From Tachypleus tridentatus (Eukaryota > Arthropoda > Merostomata > Xiphosura > Limulidae), in the NCBI RefSeq assembly GCF_004210375.1, contig NC_134825.1, positions 72,903,558 to 72,967,557 on the forward strand: DNA of 64,000 bases, given 5' to 3'. The stretch's first letter is position 1, and the number at the start of each line of letters is the position of its first letter. The position numbers and the translations under genes were made by a program. Below are positions 63,127-64,000 of this stretch, one piece after another. The notes under the pieces were generated by a model that made no database searches, was not told the origin of the DNA, and saw nothing but the letters and a program-made list of their open reading frames with translations.

Positions 63127-63370
63127 GGGCATTTTTGGCTACTCTTTAATCAACAAAAAAATGAGATTTGCTGTCACTTACAATGCTCCCAACTCTGAAA
63201 GGCGAATATTTTCGGTGACAGAATTCAAACCCGCGACCCGAAGATTGAAAGTCGAATACCCTAGCCACAATTTCTGTAACTAACAGTTAATTAACGAAAT
63301 ATTTAAAATAAATTGTACTTTACAACGCTCTAAATATTTGTGTTACATCCTACTCGCTTACTAGACTCCT

Positions 63371-63455
63371 CCTTCCGGTGCCTCAGAGGTAAGTCTGAAG
63401 GCTTACAACGATAACAATTTGCTAACAATAGGCTATTTGTGCCTAACATAAACAA
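63371..63455 (+). mobile_element. SINE family B/C fragment
   Basis: CCTTCCGGTGCCTCAGAGGT head, GGCTTACAACGATAAC, shortened tail GGCTATTTGTGCCTAACA. Confidence 0.65.
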
Positions 63456-63547
63456 ATATTCACCAAATATGCCTACCATACTTTACTCGTTTATGTATGT
63501 GCCTGTTATAGTTTACTAAATTACTGTTATAGTAACATGAAGTCTCG

Positions 63548-63625
63548 TATTTGCTCGGATTGTATTCGACCGGAAATTTCTCATACACCAGTCAATTGCT
63601 GAACCAATTGAGCTAACGGGCTACC
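63548..63625 (-). repeat. tRNA-like sequence 1
   Basis: On the minus strand: GCCCGTTAGCTCAATTGGTT (A box TAGCTCAATTGG), arm TTGACTGGTGTATGAG, B box-like CCGGTCGAATACAATCC. No CCA or acceptor pairing is convincing; a tRNA pseudogene or the head of a fourth SINE family. Confidence 0.45.
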
Positions 63626-63749
63626 CTCTGGCAGTTAGTTATAAAGAACTTTTTTAATAATTCATTCTGTCACATTAATCCTCTCTCACAAGTGAAGTCC
63701 AGTCAAAGCCCTGTTTATCTCGTGGTTTTATGACGGCTACATTGTTTTT

Positions 63750-63822
63750 CTAAGTTGAAGTTTGAACCCGAGATATTTCGCATGCCAAGCAAATATTCTA
63801 CCAAGTGAACTAAGGTGTTAAC
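63750..63822 (-). repeat. tRNA-Ala-like sequence 2
   Basis: On the minus strand: ACCTTAGTTCACTTGGTAGA (A box TAGTTCACTTGG), anticodon arm TTTGCTTGGCATGCGAA with loop TTGGCAT (GGC, alanine-type), B box-like GGGTTCAAACTTC. The anticodon stem pairs well; the acceptor stem does not. A pseudogene or SINE head. Confidence 0.5.
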
Positions 63823-63919
63823 TTATTAGCACTTTTTAACAATTAAAACTATCCTACTATTTTTTTTGTTTAATATTTACTTAACTAATATAGTATTTTA
63901 ATGTCACTATTTGTGATTT

Positions 63920-64000
63920 CTTAAAGCAAATCCACATTTGGCTTTCTGCTCTGTCCAAAGAGGGGAATCGAACCCCTGATTTTAGCATTGTAAATCCGTA
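63920..64000 (-). mobile_element. SINE family C, cut by window edge
   Basis: Plus-strand CAAATCCACATTTGGCTTTC, GAGGGGAATCGAACCCCTGA (B box), TTTTAGCATTGTAAATCCGT. Confidence 0.85.

Larger units (their letters stand above)
62518..63268 (-). mobile_element. Old family A SINE split in three by two younger SINEs
   Basis: Pieces of one old inverted copy are at 62518-62585 (tail), 62874-62929 (middle, GAAGGAAGGTAGTTGGTCAA) and about 63127-63268 (front body and head, ending CCTAGCCAC). They read in correct order once the insertions are removed. Confidence 0.8.

Overview
This is eukaryotic, AT-rich, intron- and repeat-dominated DNA from an arthropod. The tRNA-derived SINE families that fill its right two thirds look like those I remember from horseshoe crabs (Limulus/Tachypleus). 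That placement is from memory and is an inference; 'chelicerate-like arthropod' is the safe statement. Nothing prokaryotic is present, so most short open frames have no meaning.

Two host genes can be supported. (1) On the plus strand, from 38127 to beyond the right edge, lies the first 60% or so of an SLC18B1-type major facilitator transporter (vesicular polyamine transporter family). Eight coding exons join in phase through GT-AG introns into 280 continuous codons covering membrane segments 1 to 8, roughly one segment per exon. (2) On the minus strand at the left edge, an exon (ATG at 1672) encodes an unrecognised acidic protein with a basic N-terminus and a tail of 9-residue repeats made by a 27-bp minisatellite. 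A strong splice acceptor at 1739 and a CpG-rich block with a consensus donor at 14785 suggest that this gene starts near 15 kb with a 5' non-coding exon and a 13-kb first intron.

Layout: 0-1.7 kb, minus-strand exon and minisatellite; 2.0-7.7 kb, a nearly full-length but broken Jockey-like LINE on the minus strand, with a 238-bp TA-flanked MITE inside its first ORF; 7.7-14.8 kb, AT-rich DNA without SINEs; 14.8-15.3 kb, putative promoter and 5' exon; 15.3-25 kb, remnants of Gypsy and Tigger/pogo elements, one SINE and an unexplained broken frame; 25-38 kb, a SINE-dense intergenic region with a 376-bp tandem duplication that shares sequence with a second locus 8 kb away; 38-64 kb, the transporter gene, whose introns carry SINEs, CR1-like and Jockey-like reverse-transcriptase fragments, a dead Tc1 element and an internally deleted mariner. 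The last 2 kb is a pile of nested SINEs followed by two tRNA-like sequences.

Three SINE families (called here A, B and C) have different tRNA-like heads but end in a similar 3' tail. That is the most system-like pattern in the window, because it suggests shared use of one LINE machinery. Many copies keep exact 10-12-bp target-site duplications, so the order of insertion events can be read directly.
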